Origin: an uncultured Ruminiclostridium sp.
GTDB lineage: Bacteria; Bacillota; Clostridia; Oscillospirales; Ruminococcaceae
Length of the DNA: 32,236 bases
Reading direction: 5' to 3'
Assembly: GCA_947624435.1 (NCBI GenBank)
Contig: CANQKE010000029.1
Span: forward strand, 1 to 32,236
Each line of letters begins with the position of its first letter. The stretch's first letter is position 1. The position numbers and the translations under genes were made by a program. The notes beneath the pieces were generated by a model. The model was not told the DNA's origin and made no database searches. It was given only the letters and a program-made list of their open reading frames with translations. Positions 15,477 through 23,746 of this stretch are shown one piece after another.

Positions 15477-16655
15477 ATGAGACCTCTTGAGCTTTTCACG
15501 CAAGGCATTGCCGAACTTAAAGCGAGACTTCCGATCTCGGCGGTAAACAAATTCAAAGCGTCCAAGGTGGACGGACAAAGCGGCGCGTCGCTGCTTTACG
15601 GAGTTATCTCCCGTCAGAATCAGCGTGTGATACCGATAGTATCGCTCTTTGCGATAGTGCTGTCGGTGATATTCATGTGCTTTGAGCTGAATATGCCGTC
15701 CGGCTTTTCGGCGGAGCTTGCCGGAGATATACTTATGATAGTTACCGGTGTAGGCTCGATAGCGTTCGGCTATTATTTCAAAGGAAAATATCCCGGCTAC
15801 TACCCTTACGTTTTCTGGGCGCTGCTGCTCATTTCCTACGGGATAAAGCTCAGCGGCTGCATTACCGAGGCGGCAGGCTTTGTATTATCCGCCGCCGCCG
15901 TATTCGTTATCGCCGCCGTGCCTATCTTCCCGCCCTCGCGCTCTGTGATATATCTCGGCGCTATATTCGTATACTATACGGTAATGTGCCTTGTAAACGG
16001 CATAATGTTGTATTATATAGTTTCGCTGTTTTTGTTCTCGCTGTTGGGATTGTTCATCTCCTGCTCGATATATACGCTGTTCTGCTCACGCACGATAAAT
16101 TCCCGCAAGCTGAAGGACGACAACATCAGAATGAAATTAAACTCCGTCATAGACGCGCGCACCGGGCTTTATAACCGCACCTACGGCATTGAACAGGTCA
16201 ACGCTATGCTGAGTTCGCGTACCGGCGCGGCGCTTTTGCTGATAGGCATTGATTCCTTTAAGGAATATAACCGCGTCAACGGCTCGGAAAAAAGCGACGA
16301 GGTTCTCCGCGACATCTGCAAATGTATAAAAATAGTCGCAAAGCCTAAAACAGAGCTTACCTGCCGTATCGAGGGCGATATGGCGATGGTCTGCATGCCG
16401 GCAAACGCCGACCGCGAGGCTGTTATGACGGCGGAGGAGATACGCTCAAGCATACGCACCATGAATATACCGTTTAAGGAAAACGGCCGGTTCGGCGCGG
16501 TGACGGTGTCGGTAGGCGCGGCGCGCAGTATTCCCGGCGACAGCTTCGACTCGCTTTACACCAGAGCGGAACGGTCGTTCGCCGCCGCCAAAAAATACGG
16601 AGGGAATTGTATCGGCTTTAAGGATAAAGCTTTCCGCTCCGAAACAGACGTCTGA
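15477..16655 (+). CDS. Membrane protein with degenerate GGDEF domain
   Basis: This 392-residue protein is counted from ATG 15477 (MRPLELFTQGIAEL). Upstream in-frame starts fall in the leader hairpin. After a cytoplasmic stretch of about 60 residues come six hydrophobic segments, such as VIPIVSLFAIVLSVIF and VIYLGAIFVYYTVMCLV. From about residue 222 a GGDEF fold is clear: DARTGLYNRTYGIEQVN, LLLIGIDSFKEYNRVNG, FGAVTVSVGAA and YTRAERSFAAAKKYGGN. The signature itself reads EGDMA instead of GGDEF: the catalytic Glu is Met, and no inhibitory RxxD site precedes it. It is therefore predicted not to make cyclic di-GMP; a GTP-binding or sensory role is possible. It lies 51 bases after rnfB and may share its transcript, ending at the terminator at 16672. 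Confidence 0.8.
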   Translation: MRPLELFTQGIAELKARLPISAVNKFKASKVDGQSGASLLYGVISRQNQRVIPIVSLFAIVLSVIFMCFELNMPSGFSAELAGDILMIVTGVGSIAFGYYFKGKYPGYYPYVFWALLLISYGIKLSGCITEAAGFVLSAAAVFVIAAVPIFPPSRSVIYLGAIFVYYTVMCLVNGIMLYYIVSLFLFSLLGLFISCSIYTLFCSRTINSRKLKDDNIRMKLNSVIDARTGLYNRTYGIEQVNAMLSSRTGAALLLIGIDSFKEYNRVNGSEKSDEVLRDICKCIKIVAKPKTELTCRIEGDMAMVCMPANADREAVMTAEEIRSSIRTMNIPFKENGRFGAVTVSVGAARSIPGDSFDSLYTRAERSFAAAKKYGGNCIGFKDKAFRSETDV

Positions 16656-16671
16656 ACTAAAGCAAAAAATT

Positions 16672-16700
16672 TCTCCGTGCTGCACCATACAGCACGGAGA
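16672..16700. terminator. Bidirectional terminator between convergent genes
   Basis: TCTCCGTGCTG and CAGCACGGAGA form a perfect 11-base stem with a 7-base loop. T-rich sequence follows on the plus strand (TTTCTTATTTT) and AAAAAA precedes it, giving a U-run for the minus strand. It ends the GGDEF-like gene and the acyltransferase gene. Confidence 0.88.
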
Positions 16701-16704
16701 TTTC

Positions 16705-17724
16705 TTATTTTCCGACCAACATCTTAAACGGCGTGTGCAATAATATAAAATGCACCAGTGCGCAAGCTCCCATAGTAAGCAGGAATACCGCAAATTTCAC
16801 CGCGTACTTTTCCACAGTGCCGTCCCCGTCAAAGAACTGCCCCAGCAGCCCGTCAAAACAGGTGATAAGCACCCGATTAAGACAGATAAATGTTATCGCG
16901 TTAGAGGACAGCAGTATAAGCGGCTTTTTAAGCGTTTCCATCACCTTGCCGCCGCATTCCTCCATACGGTGGGATATATTCCACCAGACCAGAGTACCTA
17001 ATACGCTTACCAAAAAATACGCCGCGCAGTTATAATATCTCGCCGTGCGAAGATCCACCGCGTCCTGCGACAACGCAAGCCCTATGTGTATTATAAAGAA
17101 CAGCGCGACAGCCGCCGCTGATATTCTTATCGGGTCGTATTCCCACTTGTCGTGATTTTTCAGCATATCCCCGATGAACATGAAAAGCAGAGCAGTCAGC
17201 GTCGGCTCAAGGCACCACGGCAGGGTCGGCATTCCGCTTATCGACGCATAAGCGCAGCCTAAAGCCGCAGTAAATACGCATACCAGGCCCACCGCCTTTT
17301 TCGACGGGCAAAGACGGTTTATCACCGTGTAGAAAAGGTCGGTAAACAGCATACACGGCAAAAACCACAGCGGTCCGCCTTGGGGTATCCCATCGGTGGG
17401 AAACGCCAAAAACCGCACTATCCCTTTCCATATATCGCCGCCGGGATCGTTTATCAGCACATCAACGGTATATAGCGCAGCAAGTATCCCGCCAAAGAAG
17501 AAATACGGCAGCATAAGCCCGGTAAACTTTCTGCCAAAGCGGGAAGAAATGCGCTCTTCGCTGCTTTTCCACAAATATCCGGACACGATAAAGAACAGCG
17601 GCATATGAAACGACTGGAAATACGCATGCACCGTATCTCCCCAGCCGACGTGATTAAACACCATGAACAGTATGCCGAATCCCTTTAATATATCAAGCTC
17701 TTGTATCCTTTTTGCTTTTTCCAT
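16705..17724 (-). CDS. Membrane acyltransferase, Acyl_transf_3 family
   Basis: This 339-residue protein is counted from ATG 17724 (MEKAKRIQELDILKGFG). An in-frame extension to 17790 is leader sequence containing a repeat hairpin. The N-terminal signature of this family, ELDILKGFGILFMVFNHVGW with the catalytic His, is present, followed by FHMPLFFIVSGYLWKSS and GGPLWFLPCMLFTDLFY. About ten membrane helices follow. Such enzymes transfer acyl groups, often acetyl, to sugars of surface polysaccharides or peptidoglycan; the substrate here is unknown. It has its own promoter at 17909-17881 and a structured 150-base leader. It converges on the GGDEF-like gene. Confidence 0.82.
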   Translation of the reverse strand: MEKAKRIQELDILKGFGILFMVFNHVGWGDTVHAYFQSFHMPLFFIVSGYLWKSSEERISSRFGRKFTGLMLPYFFFGGILAALYTVDVLINDPGGDIWKGIVRFLAFPTDGIPQGGPLWFLPCMLFTDLFYTVINRLCPSKKAVGLVCVFTAALGCAYASISGMPTLPWCLEPTLTALLFMFIGDMLKNHDKWEYDPIRISAAAVALFFIIHIGLALSQDAVDLRTARYYNCAAYFLVSVLGTLVWWNISHRMEECGGKVMETLKKPLILLSSNAITFICLNRVLITCFDGLLGQFFDGDGTVEKYAVKFAVFLLTMGACALVHFILLHTPFKMLVGK

Positions 17725-17734
17725 TTTTATGACA

Positions 17735-17753
17735 ATGCTCGCGAAGCAAGCAT
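17735..17753 (-). repeat. 19-base palindrome between SD and start of the acyltransferase
   Basis: On the minus strand the sequence ATGCTTGCTTCGCGAGCAT forms an 8-base stem (one G-U pair) with a TTC loop. It is preceded by AAGGGAG-AG and followed by ten bases and the ATG at 17724. Sequence and spacing match the element at 15448-15466 in an unrelated gene. Confidence 0.8.
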
Positions 17754-17763
17754 CTCTCCCTTC

Positions 17764-17853
17764 GAGTTTTGGTGCGGTTTTGCGAAGCAAAATTGCTGAC
17801 CGTACTCAGCAAAGCACAAAACTCACAGTCTGAAAAATTTATTTTTTCAGACT
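17764..17853 (-). ncRNA. Structured 5' leader of the acyltransferase gene (candidate cis-RNA)
   Basis: On the minus strand an outer stem joins GAGTTTTGTGC (17824-17814) to GCACCAAAACTC (17775-17764) with one bulged C. It encloses GCTGA-GTACGG-TCAGC and TTTTGC-TTC-GCAAAA, so a three-way junction of about 61 bases can form. Upstream, AGTCTGAAAAA and TTTTTCAGACT (17853-17827) form an 11-base stem. No known riboswitch class was recognised. The pairings are seen; the regulatory role is inferred. Confidence 0.5.
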
Positions 17854-17880
17854 TTACCTCTGATTCAATTTGATAATGCA

Positions 17881-17909
17881 ATTTTAGCACAAATAAACCA
17901 CCGTGTCAA
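17881..17909 (-). promoter_or_regulatory. Promoter of the acyltransferase gene
   Basis: TTGACA (17909-17904) and TAAAAT (17886-17881) with 17 bases between, plus a TGC extended -10. It begins a few bases after the U-run of the terminator of the antitoxin unit. The predicted leader is about 150 bases. Confidence 0.8.
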
Positions 17910-17913
17910 GAGC

Positions 17914-17948
17914 GCAAAAACAGCGCAGCCCCGTTTAGGACTGCGCCG
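17914..17948 (-). terminator. Terminator downstream of the antitoxin, Fn3-gene type
   Basis: GCGCAGTCC (17946-17938) pairs with GGGCTGCGC (17931-17923) through one G-U pair, followed by TGTTTTT. The same hairpin follows the LRR/Fn3 gene at 22643-22607. Confidence 0.8.
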
Positions 17949-17985
17949 TTGTTTATTTGTTACTTTTTAGTGGATGCCGAGCCGG
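17949..17985 (-). pseudogene. Stray 3' tail of an Fn3-domain gene
   Basis: Directly behind the antitoxin stop the minus strand reads CCGGCTCGGCATCCACTAAA and goes on to a TAA, which is the coding end GSASTKK-stop of the two large Fn3 genes in this window. Together with the following terminator it differs from the GH5 gene's tail at only two positions in about 48. It is out of use as a coding sequence here. It marks a recombination or deletion junction that fused an antitoxin gene to the end of a lost Fn3 gene. Confidence 0.75.
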
Positions 17986-18273
17986 TCAATCATTTTTGGC
18001 AAAGGCTTCGTCCACAGGCATTCCCTCGCCGGATCTTGCCTGATTATAGCCTTTTTCCATAACTTGGTCAAATTGCTCATCGGTCAAGCTGTCTGCCGTG
18101 GGCAGCTTTGGTACAGTAAGAGAATACGGAACTCCGCCCGTCATAATGATTTGTCTGTATAAGGTATCGATCAGAACCGAAACGGGCAGTCCGAGCCTCT
18201 CCGAAACCGCCTCCGCCTGCCGTTTGATTTCCGGCTGAACACGAGCCGTTACATTTGCGCTTTTAGTTGCCAT
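17986..18273 (-). CDS. RelB/DinJ-family antitoxin, orphan
   Basis: This 95-residue protein is counted from ATG 18273 (MATKSANVTARVQPEIKRQA), with AGGCAGG about eight bases upstream. The N-terminus is a ribbon-helix-helix DNA-binding domain: ANVTARVQPEIKRQAEAVSE, then LGLPVSVLIDTLYRQIIMTG and GVPYSL, all typical of RelB/DinJ. The C-terminal toxin-binding tail (GYNQARSGEGMPVDEAFAK) stops abruptly at ND. The stop codon is formed at the junction with the stray Fn3 tail, so a few residues may be lost. No RelE- or YafQ-like toxin follows or precedes it. Its own promoter with a palindromic operator remains. It may be inactive, or serve against toxins encoded elsewhere. Confidence 0.85.
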   Translation of the reverse strand: MATKSANVTARVQPEIKRQAEAVSERLGLPVSVLIDTLYRQIIMTGGVPYSLTVPKLPTADSLTDEQFDQVMEKGYNQARSGEGMPVDEAFAKND

Positions 18274-18299
18274 AATAAGCACCTGCCTTTCCGGTTATA

Positions 18300-18336
18300 A
18301 TTATACCATATTGTATTACGAATTGCAATACAATAT
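18300..18336 (-). promoter_or_regulatory. Antitoxin promoter with palindromic operator
   Basis: On the minus strand TTGCAA (18328-18323) and TATAAT (18305-18300) are 17 bases apart, with TGG giving an extended -10. A perfect 10-base inverted repeat, ATATTGTATT and AATACAATAT (18308-18336), covers the -35 and spacer. RelB/DinJ proteins usually repress their own promoter through such sites. Confidence 0.75.
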
Positions 18337-18378
18337 TCATAAATTCACTAAAAACGATCACATCTTCCTAAAATTATA

Positions 18379-20574
18379 TTACCCCCTATTAAACACCTCG
18401 TTCATTGCGGCAAGCACCGCGGAGGTCTCCAGCGGCTTGGAAAGGTGCGCGTTCATGCCCGCCTCTTTGCTCTTTTCCTCGTCCTCCGCAAACGCGTTGG
18501 CGGTCATGGCGAAAATCGGCACCGTCGCCGCGTCGGGGCGCTCCATGGCGCGTATCTGCTTAGTTGCCTCGAAGCCGTTCATGCGCGGCATTTGTATATC
18601 CATCAAAATAAGGTCGTAGTAGCCTATCTCGCTCTTTTTGAAAAGCTCTACAGCCTTCTCTCCGTCCTCCGCCTCGTCGATAGCCGCCCCAGTCGCCGAA
18701 CCCAGCAGCTCTACGGCTATCTCGCGGTTAGTTTCGTTATCCTCCGCAAGAAGTACATGCTTTCCGCTAAAGTCGTAGGTCTTTTCGTAACCGGTATCGC
18801 CGCTTTCCGACTTGTCTTTTTTCATATCTAACATATTTGAATTTTCGGTAACGAAGAAAGGAAGCTGTACAACAAATTCCGAACCTTTGCCGTATTCGCT
18901 GTTTACAAGAACGCTGCCGCCCATCAGCTCCGAAAATCTCTTGACTATCGAAAGGCCAAGCCCCGTACCGCCGTATTTATGCGTGATCTCGGCGTTCTCC
19001 TGCTCAAACGCCTCAAATATCTTGTCAAGATTTTCTTTCTTTATGCCCATGCCGGTGTCCTTGACGGAAAAGCCCAGCAGCACGGTGTCGTTCTCGTGCT
19101 TTATCTCGCTGACGTTAAGCGTTATACTTCCGCTTGAGGTAAACTTAAAGGCGTTCGAGAGAAGATTTGTAAGTATCTGATTCAAGCGCAGCGAATCGCC
19201 GCCGATAAACTTATCTATATTGCCCGAAAGCGTTATCTCAAAGCTTATCCCTTTATCCTTTGCCTGTACGCTGTAAATGTTATCGATATTTTCAAGGAAC
19301 AGCCCCAGATCGAAAAGCTCGTTTTTAAGCTGTATCTTGCCGCTTTCTATCTTAGACATATCCAATACGTCGTTTATAAGCAGCATAAGGTGCTTTGACG
19401 ACAGCGCCACCTTTTTCAGGCTGTCATCCACCTTCTCCGGATCGTCCTTGTTCTGGCGCGCTATCTCCGTCATGCCGATTATGCCGTTCATCGGCGTGCG
19501 TATCTCGTGGCTCATGCGGCTCAAAAATTCGCTCTTTGCAATGCTTGCCTGCTCGGCGGCTTCACGCGCTGCTTCCAATTGTTTTGAGTGCGCCCTGAGA
19601 TTTATAAGATATATGCAGAAAATCACCAGTATCAGCAGCATAACGGTCGCCATCATAGCTATGGCGTTGCGGTTCAAGCTGCTGCTGAGGTCCTCGGTCA
19701 TTTCGTCTACGACCTTATAAGGCACTTCCATAAGCATATACCACTCCGTGCCCTCTATAGGCGCATAGTACATGCACATGTGAACATCGTTCGCTTTGAA
19801 TACCACCATGTCGGACTTCCCACTTGCAAAATCGCTCTCGATATCTTCTACCGAAAATCCCTCGTCAAACGTCGCGTATTCTCTGAATTTTGAAAGTACA
19901 TTACTTCCCCTCGGAAGATCGGAGAAAAACGTGTTGTAAACTATAAAGCTGCCGTCCTTTGTGACGATGCTCGCGTTGGTCTGACCGTCCTCGCTGCGCA
20001 AAAACAGGTGCTGACCGATGGAATCCGCCGTAAATCCCGCGATCATCGCAATAAGCCTTGTATCCTCAAATTCTATGGGCTTTATCTGCGTGCCCAAAAC
20101 TATCATGTTGTTTTCAAGAAATGTTTCGTTGTAGGAAATAAGCTTGTCCTCTCCGTCAAGCAATTGTGCCAGAAAGCTAAGCTTAGACGCCGCAGGACGC
20201 TTGCCGTCGGCGCTGTAATAAAAGCCGTTTTCATCTACAAACGCCATGAGCTCAAAATCGTTGTTCTGCTCTGCGTCATGAGCGAATCTTTCCAACGATT
20301 CCATACTTTCCGTGTCCTCGCCGGTGACGCTCTCCGCCACCGATTTAAGACCGCTGTACCTCATGGAAAGCCCCGACTTGAAATTCGCCTGCGTAAGGTC
20401 GGTCATCTCCCGCAGATAAATGGTATTCATGTTTTTGGTAAAATCGGAGGTTATATCGGCAGCGGCAGCTATAAGCCAGTACACTAAAGCGCATACCAGC
20501 AGGATAGCAAATATCAATACGATATAAAACCGCAGATGCGAGACCTTTTTACCGCGACTTTTACTCATCTTCAT
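18379..20574 (-). CDS. Hybrid sensor histidine kinase with Cache-like sensor and receiver
   Basis: This 731-residue inner membrane kinase has a first membrane helix (about residues 16-38), an extracellular sensor of about 260 residues resembling a double Cache domain ([37 protein letters not shown]), and a second helix near 305-325. The kinase core follows: [15 protein letters not shown] with His356, N box [15 protein letters not shown], and [10 protein letters not shown]. The C-terminal receiver has EDN at 611-613, phosphoacceptor Asp659 in [13 protein letters not shown], and Lys713. No output domain or separate regulator is nearby, so the target is unknown. Start ATG 20574 (or 20568) lies within the end of the upstream lipoprotein gene, so the two are coupled and probably form one sensing system. 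Confidence 0.9.
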   Translation of the reverse strand: MKMSKSRGKKVSHLRFYIVLIFAILLVCALVYWLIAAAADITSDFTKNMNTIYLREMTDLTQANFKSGLSMRYSGLKSVAESVTGEDTESMESLERFAHDAEQNNDFELMAFVDENGFYYSADGKRPAASKLSFLAQLLDGEDKLISYNETFLENNMIVLGTQIKPIEFEDTRLIAMIAGFTADSIGQHLFLRSEDGQTNASIVTKDGSFIVYNTFFSDLPRGSNVLSKFREYATFDEGFSVEDIESDFASGKSDMVVFKANDVHMCMYYAPIEGTEWYMLMEVPYKVVDEMTEDLSSSLNRNAIAMMATVMLLILVIFCIYLINLRAHSKQLEAAREAAEQASIAKSEFLSRMSHEIRTPMNGIIGMTEIARQNKDDPEKVDDSLKKVALSSKHLMLLINDVLDMSKIESGKIQLKNELFDLGLFLENIDNIYSVQAKDKGISFEITLSGNIDKFIGGDSLRLNQILTNLLSNAFKFTSSGSITLNVSEIKHENDTVLLGFSVKDTGMGIKKENLDKIFEAFEQENAEITHKYGGTGLGLSIVKRFSELMGGSVLVNSEYGKGSEFVVQLPFFVTENSNMLDMKKDKSESGDTGYEKTYDFSGKHVLLAEDNETNREIAVELLGSATGAAIDEAEDGEKAVELFKKSEIGYYDLILMDIQMPRMNGFEATKQIRAMERPDAATVPIFAMTANAFAEDEEKSKEAGMNAHLSKPLETSAVLAAMNEVFNRG

Positions 20575-22492
20575 TCACCGCTGTTATCCTTCCTTCGATA
20601 TTTGACGCGATCTCCTCGTTGTTGTGCTTTATGATATATTCCTCAAGTGCCTTGTGGAATGTATATTCTGTTTCGCGCACCAGCTTTACATTTTCCGGCT
20701 TGGGAGGATCTTCGCTGTAAACGTTCAGCATGACAAAGCCGTCGCCGTTGTTGTCGGTGTAACCGCTTCTTCCCGCCATATAATCGGTGACCGCCAGCGT
20801 ATATTTCGCGTTTTCGTCAAGCGGTGAGCCGTCCGCTAAGGTAACGTCGACCAGCTTTGCCGGAGTATCGCCCTTTGCGGGAACGAACGAATATTTCAGG
20901 CCCGAAACGTTCAAAAATCTTCCGCCGGGTATATTGTTACTTTTCGGTATCATAGCCGAAAGCCCGTTAGCAAGCATACTGCGTATCACCTCGGCGTTTA
21001 CCTCAAGCACTATTACTTTGTTGTCGTACGGACATACATAGTCAAGGTCGTAGCTGTACACGTCGCCTTTATATAAGCTGCCCCTTATAGAGCCGCCGTT
21101 TACTACCGCAAAATCAGCTCCGGCCGCTTCCCTCACCGAATCCGCGATAAGGTTTGCTATCTCGGTCTCCTGCAAACGGACGTTGTAGTTTTCCACCATC
21201 ATATCATGGTCGATAGTGCCTATCAGCGTTACCACCTGCTCGTCGCCCTTTTTCATATACTCGTCGACCTCGGCAAACGCGTCCGCTATCTCCTTTTGCG
21301 CGCACAAGACCGCGTTGCAGCGGTTGCCGAAATACCTCATAAAATCATTTGAGATAGAAATATTGTAATTATATCCCTCGTCAATACATTGCTTTATCCC
21401 GTCCGGAACAATGTCGGAGGTAGGCTTGTAATCCATTAGATAAGCATATCCCGCGCCGTTATCCAGCATAAACGCCTCGTGACCCTCCGGAGTGGACAAA
21501 AGGCTTAATATCTTGCGGCAGGCGTCCAATTTTTCCTCGCCGCCCTCTTCGGTAAGAGCCTTGTTGATACCTAAATACGCAGTCGGAGCGGACACCGTCC
21601 ACGCAGGGTTGCCCTTATCGCTCAAAATAGGCAGCATGTCAAATTCGTAATCGCTGTTTTTGCGTATATCGTCCAGCATGGTCACGTTGTCAAACGCCAC
21701 CAGCATTTTGCCGCCGCTCATCTTTTCAAGGACCGGCGCACAGTTTGCGATCGAGGTAAACGGCGTGGGGTCTACATAACCCTTTTCTATCAATTTAAGC
21801 GGCAGGTCAAGGCTGGATTCCAGCGTACCCGAAAAGGTCGATTCGCCGCTTTTCAGACCGTCCAGCCACTTTATGCCCTCGGACAGCCCGAAAAAGTCGG
21901 GTATCTCGGTCGCAAACACAAAAGCGGCCGTCGTTGCCGGCGTGCCATTCACGGTAAAAACAAAGCCGTTTTCATCCGCGCCTATACCGGCGGCCTTTGC
22001 TTCTTCCAGCATTTTCAGCAATTCTTCCTGCGTTGTGGGTACCGTAAGCCCGTTTTCCTTTACCAGCGTTTCGTTATAAATATAGCCGTAATACTGCGCG
22101 GGCAGCGGTATGAAGTAATTTCGCCCGTCCTTGGAGGTCTTGTGCATAATTCCGGCCTCATAAGCCGATATGTATTCGTCGGCGCTGAGATCGACAAGGT
22201 AATTCATTATATCACCGCTCGCTAAAGAAGAAGTGACGAGATCGTTGCCGTGACCGTTGCGCAGGCGGCGCTCCATCTCGCCGTCAATGGTCGCGGCGGC
22301 GTTGGTCTCTATTTTAAGGTCGATATCCGTATATGTGCTTTCCACCAGCTTTTCAAGATTCGGTAATTCGTTGGTGAACATCATGGTAATAACGGTTTTT
22401 TCTCCGTTCACCGACGAATCTGTCACGGGAGAAGAACATCCCGCAAGACACAAAGCGGCAAGCGCCGGACAAATTATTTTCTTAAAATTCAT
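20561..22492 (-). CDS. Lipoprotein: solute-binding domain fused to 5'-nucleotidase C-terminal domain
   Basis: This 643-residue protein is counted from ATG 22492, with AAGGGGA just upstream. A lipoprotein signal ends in the lipobox LAGC with Cys19. Residues 30 to about 410 match family 1 extracellular solute-binding proteins: VITMMFTNELPNLEKLVEST, YFIPLPAQYYGYIYNETLVK, SGGKMLVAFDN and TAYLGINKA. From about 417 the 5'-nucleotidase C-terminal domain follows: ETEIANLIADSVREA, DFAVVNGGSIRGSLYKGDV, EVNAEVIRSMLANGL and YMAGRSGYTDNNGDG. The metallophosphatase catalytic half of true nucleotidases is absent, so hydrolysis is unlikely. No permease genes are nearby; instead the gene overlaps a hybrid kinase. 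It is therefore probably a sensor, perhaps for nucleotides or nucleosides; this is inference. Confidence 0.85.
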   Translation of the reverse strand: MNFKKIICPALAALCLAGCSSPVTDSSVNGEKTVITMMFTNELPNLEKLVESTYTDIDLKIETNAAATIDGEMERRLRNGHGNDLVTSSLASGDIMNYLVDLSADEYISAYEAGIMHKTSKDGRNYFIPLPAQYYGYIYNETLVKENGLTVPTTQEELLKMLEEAKAAGIGADENGFVFTVNGTPATTAAFVFATEIPDFFGLSEGIKWLDGLKSGESTFSGTLESSLDLPLKLIEKGYVDPTPFTSIANCAPVLEKMSGGKMLVAFDNVTMLDDIRKNSDYEFDMLPILSDKGNPAWTVSAPTAYLGINKALTEEGGEEKLDACRKILSLLSTPEGHEAFMLDNGAGYAYLMDYKPTSDIVPDGIKQCIDEGYNYNISISNDFMRYFGNRCNAVLCAQKEIADAFAEVDEYMKKGDEQVVTLIGTIDHDMMVENYNVRLQETEIANLIADSVREAAGADFAVVNGGSIRGSLYKGDVYSYDLDYVCPYDNKVIVLEVNAEVIRSMLANGLSAMIPKSNNIPGGRFLNVSGLKYSFVPAKGDTPAKLVDVTLADGSPLDENAKYTLAVTDYMAGRSGYTDNNGDGFVMLNVYSEDPPKPENVKLVRETEYTFHKALEEYIIKHNNEEIASNIEGRITAVNEDE

Positions 22493-22528
22493 TTTATTCC
22501 CCTTGTTTGAACTTAAAATATACATTCA

Positions 22529-22567
22529 TACAATATATATTGTAGAATAATTCGCCCTCTTTGTCAA
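22529..22567 (-). promoter_or_regulatory. Promoter and palindromic operator of the lipoprotein-kinase operon
   Basis: TTGACA (22567-22562) and TACAAT (22544-22539) are 17 bases apart on the minus strand. A perfect 16-base palindrome, TACAATATATATTGTA (22529-22544), overlaps the -10 and the start site, which suggests an operator. Confidence 0.75.
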
Positions 22568-22580
22568 TCCCCGAAAGGTC

Positions 22581-22605
22581 AAAATCGTTATTTAATTACG
22601 ATTTT
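22581..22605. terminator. AT-rich hairpin between the operon promoter and the LRR gene end
   Basis: AAAATCGT (22581-22588) pairs perfectly with ACGATTTT (22598-22605), followed on the plus strand by a short T run. It could act as a weak terminator or as a protein-binding site upstream of the -35 at 22567. No plus-strand gene leads into it. Confidence 0.35.
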
Positions 22606-22606
22606 T

Positions 22607-22643
22607 TACAAAAAACAGCGCAGCCCCGTTTAGGACTGCGCCG
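22607..22643 (-). terminator. Terminator of the LRR/Fn3 gene
   Basis: GCGCAGTCC and GGGCTGCGC form a 9-base stem with one G-U pair, followed by TGTTTTTTG on the minus strand. It begins a few bases past the stop of the LRR/Fn3 gene and is nearly identical to the hairpin at 17948-17914. Confidence 0.85.
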
Positions 22644-22654
22644 TTATTTATTCG

Positions 22655-23746
22655 TTACTTTTTAGTGGAAGCCGAACCGTTCTTCCATGCGCCGTAGATT
22701 GTACTTGAACCGCTGGTCTTGTACGCCCTTATACGAACGCTGTATTTCGTGTTCTTAGCAAGGCTCTTTATCGTGTAAGAGGTGGTTTTCGCGCTCTTTA
22801 TCGTGTAGGAAACCCACTTGCCGTTTTTCTGTATTTGCAGCTGATAGCCTGTCGCACTTGCGTTTTTGCTCCACTGTAAAGTCATTGAGCTTGTGGTCTT
22901 GCTCTTCAGCTTAAATCCTGTCATATTCGACGGCGAAGTATTTACCGAACCGGTTTTCCATGCGCCGTAAATAGTGCTTGAACCGTTGGTTTTGTACGCC
23001 CTTACGCGAACATTGTACTTAGTGCCTGCGGAAAGACTCTTAACGGTGTATGACGTGGTGGAATTGCCCTTAACGGTGTAGCTTACCCACTTGCCGCCTT
23101 TGTAAACGCCTACTTGATAACCTGATGCACTGGCGTTCTTAGTCCATGATAATTTGACTGAATTTACACCGCGCGACGCTAATTTGAACCCGGTCATATT
23201 CGACGGCGAAGTGTTCACCGAACCGGTTTTCCATGCTCCGTATATGGTGCTTGAACCGTTGGTTTTGTAAGCGCGAACACGAACACTGTATTTTGTTCCC
23301 GCGGAAAGACTCTTAACGGTATAAGAGGTCGTGCCGTTGCCCTTAACGGTGTAGCTTACCCACTTGCCGCCCTTGTAAACGCCTACCTGGTAGCCGCTGG
23401 CGCTGGAGTTTTTAGTCCATGATAATTTGACGGAGTTTACACCGCGCGACGCTAATTTGAATCCGGTCATGTTAGAGGGTGAAGTGTTCGCCGAGCCGGT
23501 TTTCCATGCGCTGTAAACGGTATTTTCGCCGGATTTTACGAACGCTCTCACTCTCAGCGGATAATACGTTCCCGCAGAAAGTCCGGTTATCGTGTAAGAA
23601 ACCGTCGATCCGCTGTTTATCGTTGCCGCTTTGCTCCACTTACCGTTTTTCTGTATCTCAAGCTCGTAGCCGGACGCACCGCTTGCTTTGCTCCAGGAAA
23701 GCTTCAAAGAATTTACCCCGCGGGATACGAGCGAGAATTTAGAGAT
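22655..23746 (-). repeat. Four tandem Fn3 modules of the LRR protein
   Basis: Four units of about 270 bases encode Fn3 domains beginning ISKFSLVSRGVNS, MTGFKLASRGVNS (twice) and MTGFKLKSKTTSS. The second and third are nearly identical in protein and DNA, and closely match modules at 29081-30169 in the GH5 gene. Confidence 0.85.

Noticed and set aside
17764-17853. Cyclic di-GMP or other known riboswitch before the acyltransferase
   Set aside because: I could not match the conserved core of any known class; only base pairing is visible.
17911-18378. Toxin gene partnering the RelB/DinJ antitoxin
   Set aside because: No frame with RelE/YafQ features is present on either side; the downstream space is only a stray Fn3 tail and a terminator.
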